NCBI RefSeq assembly: GCF_964656455.1 | Contig: NC_135717.1 | Coordinates: forward strand, 15,890,775-15,954,774 | Direction of reading: 5' to 3' | Source: Halichoerus grypus | Lineage: Eukaryota; Chordata; Mammalia; Carnivora; Phocidae | Length of the DNA stretch: 64,000 bases | Part shown: one piece after another, positions 61,725 through 64,000 of the stretch | Layout: each line of letters starts with the position of its first letter | Position numbering within the stretch: position 1 is the first letter of the stretch | The notes under the pieces: generated by a model | The model's input: only the letters and a program-made list of their open reading frames with translations | What the model was told of the DNA's origin: nothing | Database searches by the model: none | Position numbers and translations under genes: made by a program

Positions 61725-62000
61725 AGTTTTTTTTTAATTTTTTTATTGTTATGTTAATCACCATACATTACATCATTAGTTTTTGATGTAGTGTTCCATG
61801 ATTCATTGTTTGTGCATAACACCCAGTGCTCCATGCAGAACATGCCCTCTTTAATACCCATCACCAGGCTAACCCATCCTCCCACCCCCATCCTCTCTAG
61901 AACCCTCAGTTTGTTTTTCAGAGTCCATTGTCTCTCATGGTTCATCTCCCCCTCCGATTTCCCCCCTTCATTCTTCCCCTCCTGCTATCTTCTTCTTCTT
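61725..62000 (-). mobile_element. Short L1 3' end (copy B)
   Basis: Reversed L1 3' UTR (tcaccatacattacatcattag ... cccccttcattcttcccctcctgctatc) with a T run at its 3' end. It is only about 270 bp, heavily 5'-truncated. Confidence 0.75.
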
Positions 62001-62201
62001 TTTTTTTTTTCATTTTTTTTCTTTTTTTTTCTCATTTTTTTTTTTTTTATTTGACAGAGAGAGCACAAGCAGAGGGAGAGAGATGGAGAAGCAGGCTCCC
62101 TGCTGAGCAAGGAGCCCGATGTGGGACTCGATCCCAGAAACCTGGGATCATGACCCAGGCCGAAGGCAGCCGCCTAACCGACTGAGCCACCCAGGTGTCC
62201 C
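62001..62201 (-). mobile_element. CAN SINE with very long T-rich tail
   Basis: The SINE body is about 62041-62201 in reverse orientation, and 62000-62050 is a T-rich run with interspersed C. The head reads gagccacccaggtgtccc. Confidence 0.8.
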
Positions 62202-62214
62202 TTTCTTTTTTTTT

Positions 62215-64000
62215 TTCTTAACATATATTGCATTATTTGTTTCAGAGGTACAGATCTGTGATTCAACAGTCTTGCACAATTCACAGCGCTCACCATAGCA
62301 CATACCCTCCCCAGTGTCTGTCACCCAGCCACCCCATCTCTCCCACCCCCCACCACTCCAGCAACCCTCAGTTTGTTTCCTGAGATTAAGAATTCCTCAT
62401 ATCAGTGAGGTCATATGATACATGTCTTTCTCTGATTGATTATTTCGCTCAGCATAATACCCTCCAGTTCCATCCACATCCTTGCAAATGGCAAGATTTC
62501 ATTCCTTTTGATGGCTGCATAATATTCCATTGTATATACCACATCTTCTTTATCCATTCATCTGTCAATGGACATCTTGGCTCTTTCCACAGTTTGGCTA
62601 TTGTGGACATTGCTGCTATAAACATCGGGGTGCACGTACCCCTTCGGATCCCTACATCTGTATCTTTGGGGTAAATACCCAGTAGTGCAATTGCTGGATC
62701 GTATGGTAGCTCTATTTTCAACTTTTTGAGGAACCTCCATACTGCTTTCAAGAGTGGCTGCACCAGCTTGCATTCCCACTAACGGTGTAGGAGGGTTCCC
62801 CTTTCTCCGCATCCCTGCCAACATCTGTCGTTTCCTGACTTGTTAATTTTAGCCATTCTGATTGGTGTGAGGTGATATCTCATTGAGGTTTTGATTTGTA
62901 GCTCCCTGATGCCAAGTGATGTTGAACACTTTTTCATGTGTCTGTTGGCTATTTGGATGTCTTCTTTGCAGAAATGTCTGTTCATGTCTTCTGCCCATTT
63001 CTTGATTGGATTATTTGTTCTTTGGGTGTTGAGTTTGATAAGTTCTTTATAAATTTTGGATACTAGCCCTTTATCTGATATGTCATTTGCAAATATCTTC
63101 TCCCATTCTGTCGGTTGTCTTTTGCTTTTGTTGACTATTTCCTTTGCTGTGCAAAAGCTTTTTATCTTGATGAAGTCCCAATAGTTCATTTTTGCCCTTG
63201 CTTCCCTTGCCTTTGGCGATGTTTCTAGGAAGAAGTTGCTGTAGCTGAGGTGGAAGAGGTTGCTGCCTGTGTTCTCCTCAAGGATTTTGATGGATTCCTG
63301 TCTCACATTGAGGTCTTTCTTCCATTTTGAGTCTATTTTTGTGTGTGGTGTAAGGAAATGGTCCAGTTTCATTCTTCTGCATGTGGCTGTCCAATTTTCC
63401 CAACACCATTTGTTGAAGAGACTATCTTTTTTCCATTGGACATTCTTTCCTGCTTTGTCAAAGATTAGTTGACCATAGAGTTGAGGGTCCATTTCTGGGC
63501 TCTCTATTCTGTTCCATTGATCTGTGTGTCTGTTTTTGTGCCAGTACCATACTGTCTTGATGATTATAGCTTTGTAATAGAGCTTGAAGTCCAGAGTTGT
63601 GATGCTTCCAGCTTTGGTTTTCTTTTTCAACATTTCTCTGGCTATTTGGGGCCTTTTCTGGCTCCATACAAATTTTAGGATTATTTGTTCCATTTCTTTG
63701 AAAGAAGTTGATGGCATTTTGATAGGGATTGCATTAAATATGTAGATTGCTCTAGGTAGCATAGACATTTTCACAATATTTGTTCTTCTAATCCATGAGC
63801 ATGGAACGTTTTTCGATTATTTGTTCCATTTCTTTGAAAAAAGTGGATGGTGTTTTGATAGGGATTGCATTAAATGTGTAGATTGCTCTAGGTAGCGTAG
63901 ACATTTTCACAATATTTTTTCTTCTACTCCATGAGCACGGAATGTTTTTCCATTTCTTTGTGTCTCCCTCAATTTCTTTCATGAGTATTCTATAGTTTTC
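62215..64000 (-). mobile_element. L1 (copy C), continuing beyond the window
   Basis: Starts with the typical 3' UTR (ttaacatatattgcattatttgtttcag) and runs into ORF2. The ORF2 frame is open from 63774 to 62779 (331 codons). It is broken upstream by a 136-bp tandem duplication at 63679-63950. The 5' part lies outside the window. Confidence 0.85.

Overview
The window is nuclear DNA from a mammal of order Carnivora. It has split genes with GT-AG introns, and many tRNA-Lys-derived CAN SINEs that begin with a 'gcgcctgggtggctca'-type head and usually sit inside clear target-site duplications (TSDs). It also has carnivore-type L1 elements and older MIR, L2 and hAT-Charlie debris. All well-preserved SINEs are of the general caniform type ('ttaacgactgagccacccaggcgcccc' on the + strand when reversed). 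I saw no canid-specific SINEC_Cf copy, so a bear, seal or mustelid is more likely than a dog.

The gene half (1-38.4 kb) is the block equivalent to human 16p11.2. RUSF1 runs on the + strand (exons 86-13513; the first ~100 codons lie outside the window). SLC5A2/SGLT2 is on the - strand (complete, 14 coding exons, 19818-13839, 673 aa). TGFB1I1/Hic-5 is on the - strand (complete, 11 coding exons, 28547-23592, 464 aa). ARMC5 is on the - strand (complete, 6 coding exons, 36154-30509, 943 aa). Divergent from ARMC5 is a decayed C2H2 zinc-finger gene on the + strand (about 37120-37520), at the place where human has ZNF843. I rebuilt the exon chains of the four genes by hand. Every donor and acceptor phase joins, and the three complete genes sum to whole codon numbers. 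The genes share no pathway (organelle-associated RUS1-family protein, renal glucose transporter, focal-adhesion LIM adaptor, CUL3 substrate adaptor); they are linked by synteny. RUSF1 and SLC5A2 converge and probably overlap tail to tail.

The second half (38.4-64 kb) is a repeat-dominated, gene-poor stretch. It holds one near full-length but broken L1 on + (about 43.8-51.06 kb) that carries a nested twin-primed L1 and a SINE. It also has an old L1 interrupted by another repeat that contains a ~300-bp polypurine tract, a second twin-primed L1, and a cluster of - strand L1s from 59.2 kb to the end. Within this desert, 54.76-55.72 kb is an isolated CpG-rich island with a ZNF143/ETS-like site and two opposed splice donors. 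It looks like a promoter for a transcript I could not identify.

I found no CRISPR array, prokaryotic operon, phage, or classical tRNA/rRNA gene. The most interesting observations are the tail-to-tail overlap, the canonical ZNF143 site at the ARMC5 promoter, the orphan CpG island, the two twin-primed L1s, the SINE with an apparent 3' transduction, and a 136-bp tandem duplication that breaks an L1 ORF2.
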